From: Methanoculleus marisnigri JR1
GTDB lineage: Archaea > Halobacteriota > Methanomicrobia > Methanomicrobiales > Methanoculleaceae
DNA: 64,000 nt
Assembly: GCF_000015825.1 (NCBI RefSeq)
Contig: NC_009051.1
Location: forward strand, 496,001-560,000
Reading direction: 5' to 3'
Shown here: positions 7,955-16,457 of the stretch, in pieces
Numbering within the stretch: position 1 is the stretch's first letter
How the letters are laid out: the number at the start of each line of letters is the position of its first letter
Notes under the pieces: model-generated
Databases searched by the model: none
Seen by the model: the letters and a program-made list of their open reading frames with translations, nothing else
What the model was told of the DNA's origin: nothing
Translations under genes and position numbers: made by a program

Positions 7955-8785
7955 CTACTCGACCGCCCGGATCACCGCCACTCTCCACTCAACCCCGTGG
8001 AGCCCGGCCGTCGTCCAGGTAATCTCCTTCTGCACCGCCTGCCCGCCGTCGGCGGCAAACCCGTATGCCGCGGTGCCGTAACGCTCGCCGGCGACCCGGC
8101 GGGCCACGTCGAGCAGGTCCGGGTAGTCGGCGTAGAGCGGGTCTTCAAACGTCATCTTCCCGATCTGGGTTGGGTCGGTATCGTAGAGCACCCGTCCGTC
8201 CGTCTGGATGACCATCACCTGGTACGGGGTGCCGTTCGCCGCCGGGCCGGCGACGCCTGCGATCAGGTCCTCCGGCCGGAAGACGATGGAGGCGAACCCG
8301 GTGAACCGGCTCTCGTTCGTAAAGATCGGCGCGATGATGACCGTCGCCGGGATGTCTTCCGCGACCGTGATCATCTCGCTCATCATCGGCCGCTTCGTCG
8401 CGAGGATGTGCCGGACGTGGCTCTGGTTCTGGATCTCCGTATCCTCGACGCCGCGGTACGCCGCCGGTTCGACGGTGATGATCGTGGCGTCTGCGTCACT
8501 AACCGTACAGTCGACGATCGACGGATCGGTGGCGGAGAGGTTCGCGAGGATTGCGTGGGCGTCGTCGCCGGAGAGATCGGTCTCCCTGAGGTCGTATGCG
8601 GCGTACGCCAGGCGGTCGTCAAGATCCTCGAGCGCCGCGGTGATATCTGACTGCAGGCGGATGAGGAGTGCCGCAGCGTCTCCGTCGACCGCGGCGGCAT
8701 TCGTCGCCGCCGGCTGATCCGCCACGCAACCGGCGACCAGGATCGCCAGGGCGGCGATGATGCATACATATACGTAAGAACTCAT
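7955..8785 (-). CDS. Cache-domain (PDC sensor) lipoprotein
   Basis: 276 residues. The signal peptide ends in the lipobox LVAGC with the lipid-bearing cysteine at residue 20, so the mature protein is anchored outside the membrane. The rest looks like a single extracellular Cache/PDC sensor domain (SHVRHILATKRPMMSEMI, VIIAPIF, VMVIQTDGRVLYDTDPTQIGKMTF are typical strands, in separate blocks). It has no transmembrane helix or cytoplasmic signalling domain, unlike most Cache proteins. ATG 8785 follows AGGGA; an in-frame ATG 14 codons upstream has no better support. It lies just downstream of the exporter on the same strand and converges on the histidine kinase. Confidence 0.8.
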   Translation of the reverse strand: MSSYVYVCIIAALAILVAGCVADQPAATNAAAVDGDAAALLIRLQSDITAALEDLDDRLAYAAYDLRETDLSGDDAHAILANLSATDPSIVDCTVSDADATIITVEPAAYRGVEDTEIQNQSHVRHILATKRPMMSEMITVAEDIPATVIIAPIFTNESRFTGFASIVFRPEDLIAGVAGPAANGTPYQVMVIQTDGRVLYDTDPTQIGKMTFEDPLYADYPDLLDVARRVAGERYGTAAYGFAADGGQAVQKEITWTTAGLHGVEWRVAVIRAVE

Positions 8786-8841
8786 CAGGATTCCCTGAAA
8801 AAAGGAAAGGATGCCGGAAAGCATAAGTTCTGCTATTCCCG

Positions 8842-9558
8842 TCACCGGGGCGAGCGTTCCCGGAGGCGTTTCTCGCGCAGTTTCAGGCCGGCGACGGCGG
8901 CGAGAACCGCAACGACGATCGCGGCCAGGATGCCGATTCCGAGCGCGTGATTCTGCTGGTAGACGTCCAGGAGCACGTCGGAGCCGAAGGCGATGATGAG
9001 GCTGGAGGCAAGCGACCCGGTGCATACGCAGGCAAAGACCCGGGCCTTCTCCAGCCCCAGCAGCCGCCCGACGATTGCCCCGTTCATCGCTCCGGTTCCC
9101 TGGAGCGGGAAAAATACGAAGAGGACAAGCCCGATCGTTGAGAATCGCCGGATCCAGGGCCGGGCATCGGTGTAGTTCCGGCCCGCCGTCATCCCGCTCT
9201 CGAGCACCCGACCGATAAGCGGGATCTTCAGCGCCAGATCGAAGTTCCAGACAACGAAGAGGGAGACGGCCACGTCGAGGAGGAAGATCGCGAGGGTGAC
9301 GAGCCACCAGGGGTAGCCCATCACGATCGCGATGGGGATGATCGACTCCTTCCCGGCCGGGGGGACGAAGTAGGCGGCGAGCAGCCCCGAGATGACGAGG
9401 AACTGCTGGTAGGGCTCGATCAGGTAGAGCGCCGCAAAAATGGCCAGGGCAATGACGATCGGGAGGACGAATTTTATGGGGCCGGTAAGGTAGGGGTTTG
9501 CGAGGAGGGCCTTGTAGCCCTCCGGCCTCGGAATATTGGTCGTATCGTCCGCGCTCAT
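8842..9558 (-). CDS. Small multidrug export protein family (COG2426) membrane protein
   Basis: 238 residues with about five hydrophobic segments; the stretch AAYFVPPAGKESIIPIAI and the later FFPLQGTGAMNGAIVGRLLG are typical of the Sm_multidrug_ex family, whose transport role is only putative. The C-terminus is a basic cytoplasmic tail (KLREKRLRERSPR). It precedes the Cache lipoprotein by 56 bases, so the two may be co-transcribed. Confidence 0.8.
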   Translation of the reverse strand: MSADDTTNIPRPEGYKALLANPYLTGPIKFVLPIVIALAIFAALYLIEPYQQFLVISGLLAAYFVPPAGKESIIPIAIVMGYPWWLVTLAIFLLDVAVSLFVVWNFDLALKIPLIGRVLESGMTAGRNYTDARPWIRRFSTIGLVLFVFFPLQGTGAMNGAIVGRLLGLEKARVFACVCTGSLASSLIIAFGSDVLLDVYQQNHALGIGILAAIVVAVLAAVAGLKLREKRLRERSPR

Positions 9559-9669
9559 GGGTCGATCTCCGGCCGGGAGATACTCAATTCAGATTGGGGT
9601 TTTGGGGTTAATACGTTATCTGCAGAGGTTCCAGCAGGTTCATGTTCATGAAGTGCAAGGATAGGTAGC

Positions 9670-9936
9670 ATGACCCCTGTCCCCGTCACCCGGTCGCCTC
9701 GTGCCCTCCCCGTTGTCGATGCCGGCACCCGGGAGAGCGCCTTGTGCACGATCGCGAACGTCGCGACCGCGCTCGAGACCCTGCGCGAGGTGAGAAAGCA
9801 CGTTCGCGGCGACCACAAGCGGCGCCTCGACGATGTCGCGGTGGTCCTCCGTGTCGCTGCGCTCGATGCCCAGGCGACCTACGCGATCACCGACGAAGAG
9901 GCCCGGTCGTTCATCAGGGACTGTCGTTCGAGGTGA
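9670..9936 (+). CDS. Small hypothetical protein
   Basis: 88 residues, mostly helical and charged, with no signal or membrane segment. I do not recognise the family. Support for a real gene: nearly all third positions are G or C as in neighbouring genes, AGGTAGC precedes ATG 9670, and the opposite-strand frames do not look coding. Its 3' end overlaps the convergent metallopeptidase gene by 23 bases. Confidence 0.6.
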   Translation: MTPVPVTRSPRALPVVDAGTRESALCTIANVATALETLREVRKHVRGDHKRRLDDVAVVLRVAALDAQATYAITDEEARSFIRDCRSR

Positions 9937-11176
9937 GTTCGCCGGGCAGCAGCGGATCGGTGAGGGCGTGAATGAAGCGTTCCCACCGGTCCGGACCGTC
10001 CCCGACGTAGTCCCGGACGATCCGGTAGCCCTCGTTCAGGGCCACCGGGTACGCCCGGGACTCCTCGATGAACCGGATACGCGCCTGTGCTGCTTTCGGA
10101 TCGAGGAGCAGGACGTTCTGGAGGAGCAGGGACGCCTCCTCCCGCGGCAGCGCACCGCCGAGGTACCCGCGGGCCACCCGGGCGTTTCCCGTGAGGTTCA
10201 GGGCCGCGGACGCGGTAACGACCGCATCGAAGAGAGCAGCATCCGCCGTCTCGAACCCGGCCTGGGGGAAGAGAACCTCCTCGAAGAACCGCGCCCGCTC
10301 GGGAGCGGGGAAGATCATCTCCTCCCCGAGCACGGCGGCCCCTTCGGCGACCGTCGCGAGCGGCGACGCGAGGGTGACGACCGCGTGCTCGATCCAGCCC
10401 CGGGCACGGACGAGTGCCGCCTCCCGGATCACCCGCATCGTGTGGCGGCCGGGGTAGCCCTCGTGGCAGGCGTAGGCAAGTGCCCGGTCGACGGTGACCG
10501 GCAGATCGGCGTTCACCCGGATAAGGCTCGCCCCGTCCCCGAGGTAGCGGATATACGCTTCCCACGGCTCCCCGGCGGCGTAGCCGATCTCGAGCCGCTC
10601 CCCTGCCGGGAGCGGCAAGCGTTCAGCCGTCCTGCGGCGGCTTTCGGCAAATGCTGCCGCAAAAACCGGTTCCAGCCGGCCGGACGGGATGACGAACGAG
10701 TCCATGAACGCCCGGTAACGAACGGGAAGGTCGCCGTTTCCGGGAAGACTGGCATCGAGCGCTGCATGGAGGTCGTCGTACCAGGCAGGGTCGTCTTCCT
10801 GCGCCGCGACCCCGTAGAGCGCCTCGGTCTCGGCATTGAAGGTGGTGCTCTCCCCCGCGAGGATTCCGGCACGGGCTTCGAGCGCCCGGATCATCTCCCG
10901 GAGATGGGTGTGGCGCATGCGTCCTGCGCCTTCCAGACGGTCGGGGTCGATCCTGTCCAGGGTGGCAAGGAGGTCCGCGGCGTACCCGGCGATGCGGTCC
11001 GGCGGGACCGTGACCATGAGCGCCTCGTCCCGCACCGCCGCCGGGCCGAAATAGGCATCCACGAACACCTGATCGTGCGCCCCGAGCCAGAGGGCGCATT
11101 TGACGTAAAATCGGGCCACGGCGTCCATATCCCTGGCCTCGGCGGCGTTCTTTCCGGTGTAGGCTGAAGGCTCCAT
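9914..11176 (-). CDS. Putative zinc metallopeptidase with HEGYPGRHT motif (DUF885-like)
   Basis: 420 residues, soluble, no signal peptide. ACHEGYPGRHTMRV at about 238-251 resembles the HExxPGHH motif of DUF885-type zinc proteins, with two histidines and a glutamate; a downstream EGAAVLGEEM at about 278 could give the third zinc ligand and the catalytic environment. Peptidase activity is inference from this motif. Preceded by a divergent lipid kinase-like gene, with a 100-base gap. The HE-G-PG-H spacing is clear but the first PGHH histidine is replaced by arginine. Confidence 0.65.
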   Translation of the reverse strand: MEPSAYTGKNAAEARDMDAVARFYVKCALWLGAHDQVFVDAYFGPAAVRDEALMVTVPPDRIAGYAADLLATLDRIDPDRLEGAGRMRHTHLREMIRALEARAGILAGESTTFNAETEALYGVAAQEDDPAWYDDLHAALDASLPGNGDLPVRYRAFMDSFVIPSGRLEPVFAAAFAESRRRTAERLPLPAGERLEIGYAAGEPWEAYIRYLGDGASLIRVNADLPVTVDRALAYACHEGYPGRHTMRVIREAALVRARGWIEHAVVTLASPLATVAEGAAVLGEEMIFPAPERARFFEEVLFPQAGFETADAALFDAVVTASAALNLTGNARVARGYLGGALPREEASLLLQNVLLLDPKAAQARIRFIEESRAYPVALNEGYRIVRDYVGDGPDRWERFIHALTDPLLPGELTSNDSP

Positions 11177-11275
11177 CCATCACCTCCCGGTAAATTATGC
11201 GCTCCACGGCTACTTAATCGCCGTGATCCGCATTCGCCGACAGAGGGTTTAACCGGTTCCGCGCCAACCTCTGGA

Positions 11276-11827
11276 ATGATGCACGAGTCGCTCCGGCAGG
11301 TCGTCCACCTCATCTTCGGTCTCGGGATTGCAGGTTTCGTCCTCCTCTTCGACCGCGATCTCGTCCTCTCCGTCCTCGTGCTCGCTCTCTTCGCGGGGTT
11401 CATCCTCTCCGACGCCATCTCCCGGGGCTACACCATTCCGGTCGTCTCGCCGATCATCGCCGGTCTCGAGCGACGCGACGCCGCCCCCGGGAAAGGAGCG
11501 CTCTTCTTCGCGCTCGGCGCTCTCTTCTGTATCGCCTTCTTTGCACAAGAGGTCGCCTTCATGGGGCTCGTCGTGCTCTCGCTCCTCGACAGCGTCACCA
11601 CCCTTGCCGGCGTCCGGTTCGGCAGAATCCGGGCCTATAATCACAAATCGCTCGAAGGCACACTCGCCGGGTTCGCGGCGACGGCGATCGTGCTCTCGCT
11701 CCTCGTCCCGCCCGGGGTAGCCCTCCCGACCGCGGCAGCCGCGGCCGTCGCCGAACTGGCGAGCCCCGTGGACGACAATCTCGTCGTCCCGGTCGTGGCC
11801 TGCATCGCCCTCACGCTGCTGCTCTGA
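11276..11827 (+). CDS. CTP-dependent dolichol/diacylglycerol kinase-like membrane protein
   Basis: 183 residues with six or so hydrophobic segments. HKSLEGTLAGFAATAI and the C-terminal VAELASPVDDNLVVPVVA are the conserved acidic blocks of the SEC59/dolichol kinase and phosphatidate cytidylyltransferase family, in which E and DD bind metal and nucleotide. Likely acts on a polyprenol or archaeal lipid in the membrane; substrate unknown. Two tandem ATGs at 11276 and 11279 are possible starts. A palindrome follows five bases after the stop. Confidence 0.8.
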   Translation: MMHESLRQVVHLIFGLGIAGFVLLFDRDLVLSVLVLALFAGFILSDAISRGYTIPVVSPIIAGLERRDAAPGKGALFFALGALFCIAFFAQEVAFMGLVVLSLLDSVTTLAGVRFGRIRAYNHKSLEGTLAGFAATAIVLSLLVPPGVALPTAAAAAVAELASPVDDNLVVPVVACIALTLLL

Positions 11828-11832
11828 ATGCG

Positions 11833-11850
11833 TTGAACCGCCCGGTTCAA
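11833..11850. promoter_or_regulatory. Perfect palindrome between two genes
   Basis: TTGAACCGCCCGGTTCAA pairs over 8 bases on each side of CC. It starts five bases after the lipid kinase-like stop and is followed by TTATTGTATATA. It could be a terminator hairpin for the upstream gene or an operator just upstream of the TATA box for the secreted protein. Confidence 0.6.
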
Positions 11851-11902
11851 TTATTGTATATACGTCCGTTCCCGATCTCTCTTCCACCAGAGGTGAAGAT
11901 CG

Positions 11903-12580
11903 ATGAAACGCATCATTGCAGCAGTCATGATCGTCTTCCTCCTCCTCCCCGGGTTCGCGGCCGCCGCTCCCGGGAACGGCAGCCTGGGGGGAGAGCAGGT
12001 CGGGAACAGCGAGACGAACACGACACCGGGAGGAGAGCAGTGGGTGGGGGCGGAGGAGAATACAACCCTCCGCGCGGAAGAGAACGTCCCTGACAGGCAA
12101 CGGGTGAGGACAGGAGAGAACGAGACCGCCGGGGACCGGGTGCGGGCTTCGGAGAATACGAGCCCACGGTGGGGAGAGGATGTCCCCGACCGGAACCGTG
12201 TCCGGCTCGCAGTCCACGCCCTGCTCGGCGCTGAGAACCGGACCGGCGGCATAGGGGAGAACGTCTCCGCCATCGCCCGGGAGATCAACAACTCGGTCCA
12301 GAAGACTTTTGAGGCCGAGGAGCAGATCCGGGCCCGGCACGGGTTCATGCGGTTCCTCTTCGGCGGCGATGCAGAAGCCGCCCGGTTGATCGAGGAGGAG
12401 GCGCAACGGAACCGGGAGCGGGCCGCGGAACTCGGATACCTGATTGGAAACTGCACCTGCGACGACGCAACCCGGGCGATGCTCCAGGAGCAGGTCCGGA
12501 CGATCGAGCAGGAGCAGGACCGGCTGAGAGTTCTTGCGAGCGAAGAGATGCAGGTTCGCGGCCTCTTCTCCTGGCGGTAA
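11903..12580 (+). CDS. Secreted protein of unknown function, Asn/Glu-rich
   Basis: 225 residues. A signal peptide (MKRIIAAVMIVFLLLPGFAAA, broken here at the cleavage region AAA) is followed by a linker with repeated GEN-T/EENT-like blocks rich in N-glycosylation sites, then a helical C-terminal half (SAIAREINNSVQ, ARLIEEEAQRNRERAAELG) with one pair of cysteines in NCTCDD. I do not recognise the family. GAGGTGA about 8 bases upstream of ATG supports the start; TTGTATATAC at 11855-11864 is a likely TATA box. Confidence 0.75.
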   Translation: MKRIIAAVMIVFLLLPGFAAAAPGNGSLGGEQVGNSETNTTPGGEQWVGAEENTTLRAEENVPDRQRVRTGENETAGDRVRASENTSPRWGEDVPDRNRVRLAVHALLGAENRTGGIGENVSAIAREINNSVQKTFEAEEQIRARHGFMRFLFGGDAEAARLIEEEAQRNRERAAELGYLIGNCTCDDATRAMLQEQVRTIEQEQDRLRVLASEEMQVRGLFSWR

Positions 12581-12594
12581 GGTCCCCCGGTCTT

Positions 12595-13578
12595 TTACTC
12601 CCGCTCTTTTTCCCGCCCGCAATGCTCGAGCCGGTTGCACTCCGGGCAGGTGGTGAAGATCCCGCAATCGGAACAGTCCTCGCCGGTGCAGGGCTGAACC
12701 CGGATCGTGACGTTCGTCCGGGGGAACTCCTGCTTGACGTCGGCCTCCACGCGCTTCACGACTCCGTACGCCTCTTCGAGGGTTGCGGTCCGCGGGACGA
12801 CCAGGTGAAAATCCACGAACCGGTTCGGTCCCGATCGGCGGGTCCGGAGCCGGTGAAAACCGATGGCGTCCGTGCAGTGCCCGCTGATGATCTCCCGGAT
12901 CCGGTTCTCCTCGTCGGCGGGGAGGCTCCTGTCGACGAGATCTTCGAACGAGCGCCGGATGAGGTCGAAGGCCGCCCGGAGGATGATGGCGGCGACCGCG
13001 AGCGCGATGAGCGAGTCGAGCACCACAAGACCGGTCACCCGGATCAGGACGAGCCCTACGACGACCCCGGCGGAGGTGTAGACGTCCGTCCGGAGGTGCC
13101 AGGCGTCGCTCTCGAGCGCGATCGATTCGGTCTTCTTCGCCACCGTCATCAACCGGGAGGAGACGTAGAAATTTACCCCGGCCGAGAGCAGCATGACGGC
13201 GATACCGAGCCCGAGCCCCTCGACGTTCAGCGTCTCCTCGCCACCGAGGAGGTTTCTCGCCGCTTCGTTGATGATCAGGAGAGCCGCCGCGAGGATCAGG
13301 ACCGCTTCAAGAAGCCCCGATATGCTCTCGTACTTCCCGTGCCCGAAGGTGTGGCACTCGTCGGGCGGCCGGGCCGACTGGCGAACCGAGAAATAGGCGA
13401 TGGTTGCGGCTATCAAGTCGATGGCGGAGTGAATCGCCTCGGAGATGATCCCCACCGATCCGATGGATACGCCGACGGCGAGTTTCGCCGCGACGAGAAG
13501 CGTGTTCGACGCGACCGAGAGACGTGCGGTCTTTTCTTTGAGCGCACTCTCCTGTTCTCCCGGAATGACCGCCTCCAT
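12595..13578 (-). CDS. Cation diffusion facilitator family metal exporter
   Basis: 327-residue antiporter expected to expel Zn2+, Fe2+, Mn2+ or similar ions. Membrane segments carry the paired metal site: HSAID (H-x3-D) at about 50 and DAWHLRTD (D/H) at about 158; HTFGHGKYE between helices 2 and 3 is typical. A cytoplasmic ferredoxin-like dimer domain (about 210-290) follows. The C-terminus is unusual, with seven cysteines in about 35 residues (CTGEDCSDCG, CPEC, HC), which looks like an added metal-binding tail. Confidence 0.92.
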   Translation of the reverse strand: MEAVIPGEQESALKEKTARLSVASNTLLVAAKLAVGVSIGSVGIISEAIHSAIDLIAATIAYFSVRQSARPPDECHTFGHGKYESISGLLEAVLILAAALLIINEAARNLLGGEETLNVEGLGLGIAVMLLSAGVNFYVSSRLMTVAKKTESIALESDAWHLRTDVYTSAGVVVGLVLIRVTGLVVLDSLIALAVAAIILRAAFDLIRRSFEDLVDRSLPADEENRIREIISGHCTDAIGFHRLRTRRSGPNRFVDFHLVVPRTATLEEAYGVVKRVEADVKQEFPRTNVTIRVQPCTGEDCSDCGIFTTCPECNRLEHCGREKERE

Positions 13579-13657
13579 ACCTGATGAGTGGTTAACCCTT
13601 CTCCGGGATAGGGTTTGCGTGCCGGAGGCTTCCCGGGAGGTGCAACCGGCAGCCCCC

Positions 13658-15157
13658 TCAATCGACCGTGAGGATGATGAGCGAATCGGTCCCCTCGCGT
13701 CCGGGAGATACCCCCTCGGTCAGCACCACGCGCTCACCGGGCGAGATCAACCCCGAGTCCCGGATCGAGTCGAGGATCGCCCCGTGCCAGTACTCCTTCT
13801 CGCTCCGGATCAGGAACGGGCTTACCCCGTAGGAGAACGCCAGGAACTTGAAGGTGCTCGGGTTCCGGGTGAACGCGAGGATCCACGCCCCGGGCTTGAA
13901 CCGGGAGATGTTCCTCGGGGTGCTCCCGGAGCGGGTGGGGGTCAGCACGTAGTGGATGCCGAGCGCGTCCAGCGCCTCGATGACGTTTAGCGAGACGACG
14001 TCGTTGACGGTGATCTCCTCGCGCCCCTTTCCGCGCCGGAAGTAGTCGAGCGGGCTGCACCCGGCCCCGACAAGGGAGCGCTTCTCCTCGGTCGACCGGG
14101 CGATTTTCGCCATCATTGCGACCGTCTCGACCGGGTACTTCCCGATCGACGTCTCCTCGGAGAGCATGACAGCGTCGGTGCCGTCGAGGATGGCGTTCGC
14201 GACGTCGGTCACCTCCGCCCGGGTGGGCCGGATGTTGTCGGTCATCGACATCAGCATCTGGGTGGCGGTGATCGCCGGCCGGCCGAGAATGTTGGCTTTC
14301 TGGATGATCCGCTTCTGCACCGCGGGGACCTCCTCGATGGGTGTCTGGACACCGAGATCGCCCCTGGCGATCATGACCCCGTCGGTCTCCCGGAGGATCT
14401 CGTCGAGGTTTGCGAGCGCTTCCTGCCGCTCGATCTTGGCGATCACTTTGATGGACTTCCCGGATCGGGCGGCATACTCCCGTGCTTTCAGGATGTCCTC
14501 CGCCCGCTCGATGAAGGAGATACTGAAGGTGTCAAGCCCTTCGGCAAGCCCGAACTCGATGCACTCGAGGTCCCGGTCGGTCACGGCGCTGAGGGCGACG
14601 ATCCCCCCGCCGCCGACGAGACTCATCCCCTTGCGCGAGAGGAGGGGGCCGCCGATGACCACCGTCGCCCGGACCTCGTTCTCGGCAACCTCATCGACCT
14701 GGAGCTGGAGGAACCCGTCGTTGAGGAAGATGGTGCTCCCCTCCGAGACCAGCTGCGGGAACTGGTCGAAGTCGACGGGGATCCGGGATGGATCGCTCGA
14801 CGCCGGGGTGGTCGTGAGGGTGACGGTCTCACCTTTGTGGAGTTCCAGGGGCTCGTATGCGAGATCGCCGATCCGGATCTTCGGCCCCGGCAGGTCGAGC
14901 AGGATCGTGACCGGGAGCCCCGTATCCTCCGCGGCGGTACGGATGTTTCGGATGTTCTCGCGGTGCTCGTCGAACGATCCGTGGGAGAGATTGAGCCGGG
15001 CGACGTTCATGCCGGCGAGGAGCATCCGGGAGAGCGTCTCCCGGGAGCGCGATGCGGGCCCGATGGTACAGACAATCTTTGTTTTATGGTCGGGCAGGCT
15101 CATCCGCTTCCGTTTCGCCTGCTCGGATATCCGTTGCAGCACCTCTTCGAGCATCAT
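13658..15157 (-). CDS. pyk: Pyruvate kinase
   Basis: Converts phosphoenolpyruvate and ADP to pyruvate and ATP. 499 residues, normal length. KTKIVCTIGPAS opens the barrel, GMNVARLNLSHG follows, VIAKIERQEAL carries the catalytic lysine, MIARGDLGVQTP binds the metal, and RPAITATQML is the conserved helix. A B domain occupies about 100-200. I chose ATG 15157 because AAGGG stands five bases upstream; Met19 (MSLPDHKTK) is a possible alternative. Stands alone, downstream of cbiO on the same strand. Confidence 0.93.
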   Translation of the reverse strand: MMLEEVLQRISEQAKRKRMSLPDHKTKIVCTIGPASRSRETLSRMLLAGMNVARLNLSHGSFDEHRENIRNIRTAAEDTGLPVTILLDLPGPKIRIGDLAYEPLELHKGETVTLTTTPASSDPSRIPVDFDQFPQLVSEGSTIFLNDGFLQLQVDEVAENEVRATVVIGGPLLSRKGMSLVGGGGIVALSAVTDRDLECIEFGLAEGLDTFSISFIERAEDILKAREYAARSGKSIKVIAKIERQEALANLDEILRETDGVMIARGDLGVQTPIEEVPAVQKRIIQKANILGRPAITATQMLMSMTDNIRPTRAEVTDVANAILDGTDAVMLSEETSIGKYPVETVAMMAKIARSTEEKRSLVGAGCSPLDYFRRGKGREEITVNDVVSLNVIEALDALGIHYVLTPTRSGSTPRNISRFKPGAWILAFTRNPSTFKFLAFSYGVSPFLIRSEKEYWHGAILDSIRDSGLISPGERVVLTEGVSPGREGTDSLIILTVD

Positions 15158-15248
15158 ACGTACCCTTCGGGCATCGGCACCGGATTAACCTTCTCCCGGG
15201 GGGGCAGGTGGATGCCGGAAAAACACGTTTGGAGCGCCGGCACGCCCG

Positions 15249-16457
15249 TCAGGAGGGGATGCGCTCGTCGTTCGGAGGAGGGATCTCCTCCGGCTCCCTG
15301 ACCGGTGTCACCGCGAGTGTCCGCCCGCTCTCGGCACTGTACTCCCCGATACGGCGATGGACGTGCTCGACCATGCCTCCGGTGGTGATGATGAGCGAGT
15401 TCTCCCCGATGAGGGCTTTTAGAATACATTTGTCGATGACACCGTAGGTGTAGTCGAGGAGGATCCGTTCCCGGTTGGCGAACTCCTTCGCGCGGGTGCC
15501 CATCGCCCCGACGTGGTCGACCGTCCCGTGCTCCACGAGCGCCCGCACCTCGTCGCCCCCGGTTCTGTCGGCGTTGCAGAGGTAGATTCTCCCGCCCCCG
15601 TCTCCTGCCGGGGTGTGGCCGTGCATCGCCCGCTCGATCCGGTCGGTGAACTCGAGCACGCTTTTTGGGGGGACACCCCGGTCGATGACGCGGCGCAGGT
15701 TGAGTTCGTTGTAGAGGTCGAGGAGGGCGGGGGGTTTCAGCCTGGCGGTTGCGAGGAGGGCGTGGTCGGAGAAGACCTCCTCCGGCGGCCCCCGGGCGAG
15801 GACGCTCCCCCGTTCCATGAGAACGACCGAGTCGGCCCAGCGGTAGGCGAGCTCCACATCGTGGGTGGACACGAGTACCGTCCGGCCGCCGGAGGCGAGT
15901 TCGTCGAGGAGTTCCATCACCTCCTCCGAACTTGCGGGGTCGAGCGCGGAGGTCGGTTCGTCGAAGACGAGGACCGCCGGTTCCATCGCGAGGATGCCCG
16001 CGATGGCGACCCGTTTCTTCTCGCCGCCGGAGAGGTGGTGGGGCGGCCGCTTCTCGTAGCCCCGGAGCCCGACGTAGCCGAGCGCGTCCCGCACCGCCTG
16101 CCGGACGGCATCGGGGGGGAGGCCGAGGTTCACCGGCCCGAAGGCCACGTCCGCTTCAACGGTCGGGGCGACTATCTGGACGTCGGGGTTCTGGAAGACG
16201 AACCCGACCCGCCGCCGGAGGTCGCGAAGGCTCCGGTTGTCGTAGGCGAGCGGCCGGCCGTCGAACCGGATCACGCCCGAGGCCGGCCGGAGCATGCCGT
16301 TGAGCATCAGAAGAAGCGTCGACTTCCCGGCTCCGTTCGGCCCGACGAGGGCGGTCTTCGAGCCCGCCTCGATCCGGACGCTCACCCCGGCGAGCGCGGT
16401 TGGGCCGTTCTGGTAGGTGTAGGCGATGTTGTCGGCTTCGAGCAGCGGTGTCGTCAT
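15249..16457 (-). CDS. cbiO: Cobalt ECF transporter ATP-binding subunit with extra C-terminal domain
   Basis: Energises cobalt uptake together with CbiM, N and Q. Residues 1-250 form a complete ABC ATPase: Walker A GPNGAGKST at about 40, Q-loop VFQNPDVQI at about 85, signature LSGGEKKRVAIA at about 140, Walker B VLVFDEPTSALDP at about 158, switch histidine in STHDVEL. About 130 further residues follow, including RIYLCNADRTGGDEV, HGTVDHVGAMGTRAKEF and IITTGGMVEHVHRRI; this is well beyond a usual CbiO (about 270-280) and I cannot name the domain. ATG 16457 overlaps the cbiQ stop as ATGA. Confidence 0.92.
   Translation of the reverse strand: MTTPLLEADNIAYTYQNGPTALAGVSVRIEAGSKTALVGPNGAGKSTLLLMLNGMLRPASGVIRFDGRPLAYDNRSLRDLRRRVGFVFQNPDVQIVAPTVEADVAFGPVNLGLPPDAVRQAVRDALGYVGLRGYEKRPPHHLSGGEKKRVAIAGILAMEPAVLVFDEPTSALDPASSEEVMELLDELASGGRTVLVSTHDVELAYRWADSVVLMERGSVLARGPPEEVFSDHALLATARLKPPALLDLYNELNLRRVIDRGVPPKSVLEFTDRIERAMHGHTPAGDGGGRIYLCNADRTGGDEVRALVEHGTVDHVGAMGTRAKEFANRERILLDYTYGVIDKCILKALIGENSLIITTGGMVEHVHRRIGEYSAESGRTLAVTPVREPEEIPPPNDERIPS

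Noticed and set aside
9555-9818. Minus-strand open frame overlapping the exporter promoter
   Set aside because: Codon pattern is poor, and the plus-strand frame at 9670-9936 fits the genome's codon use better.
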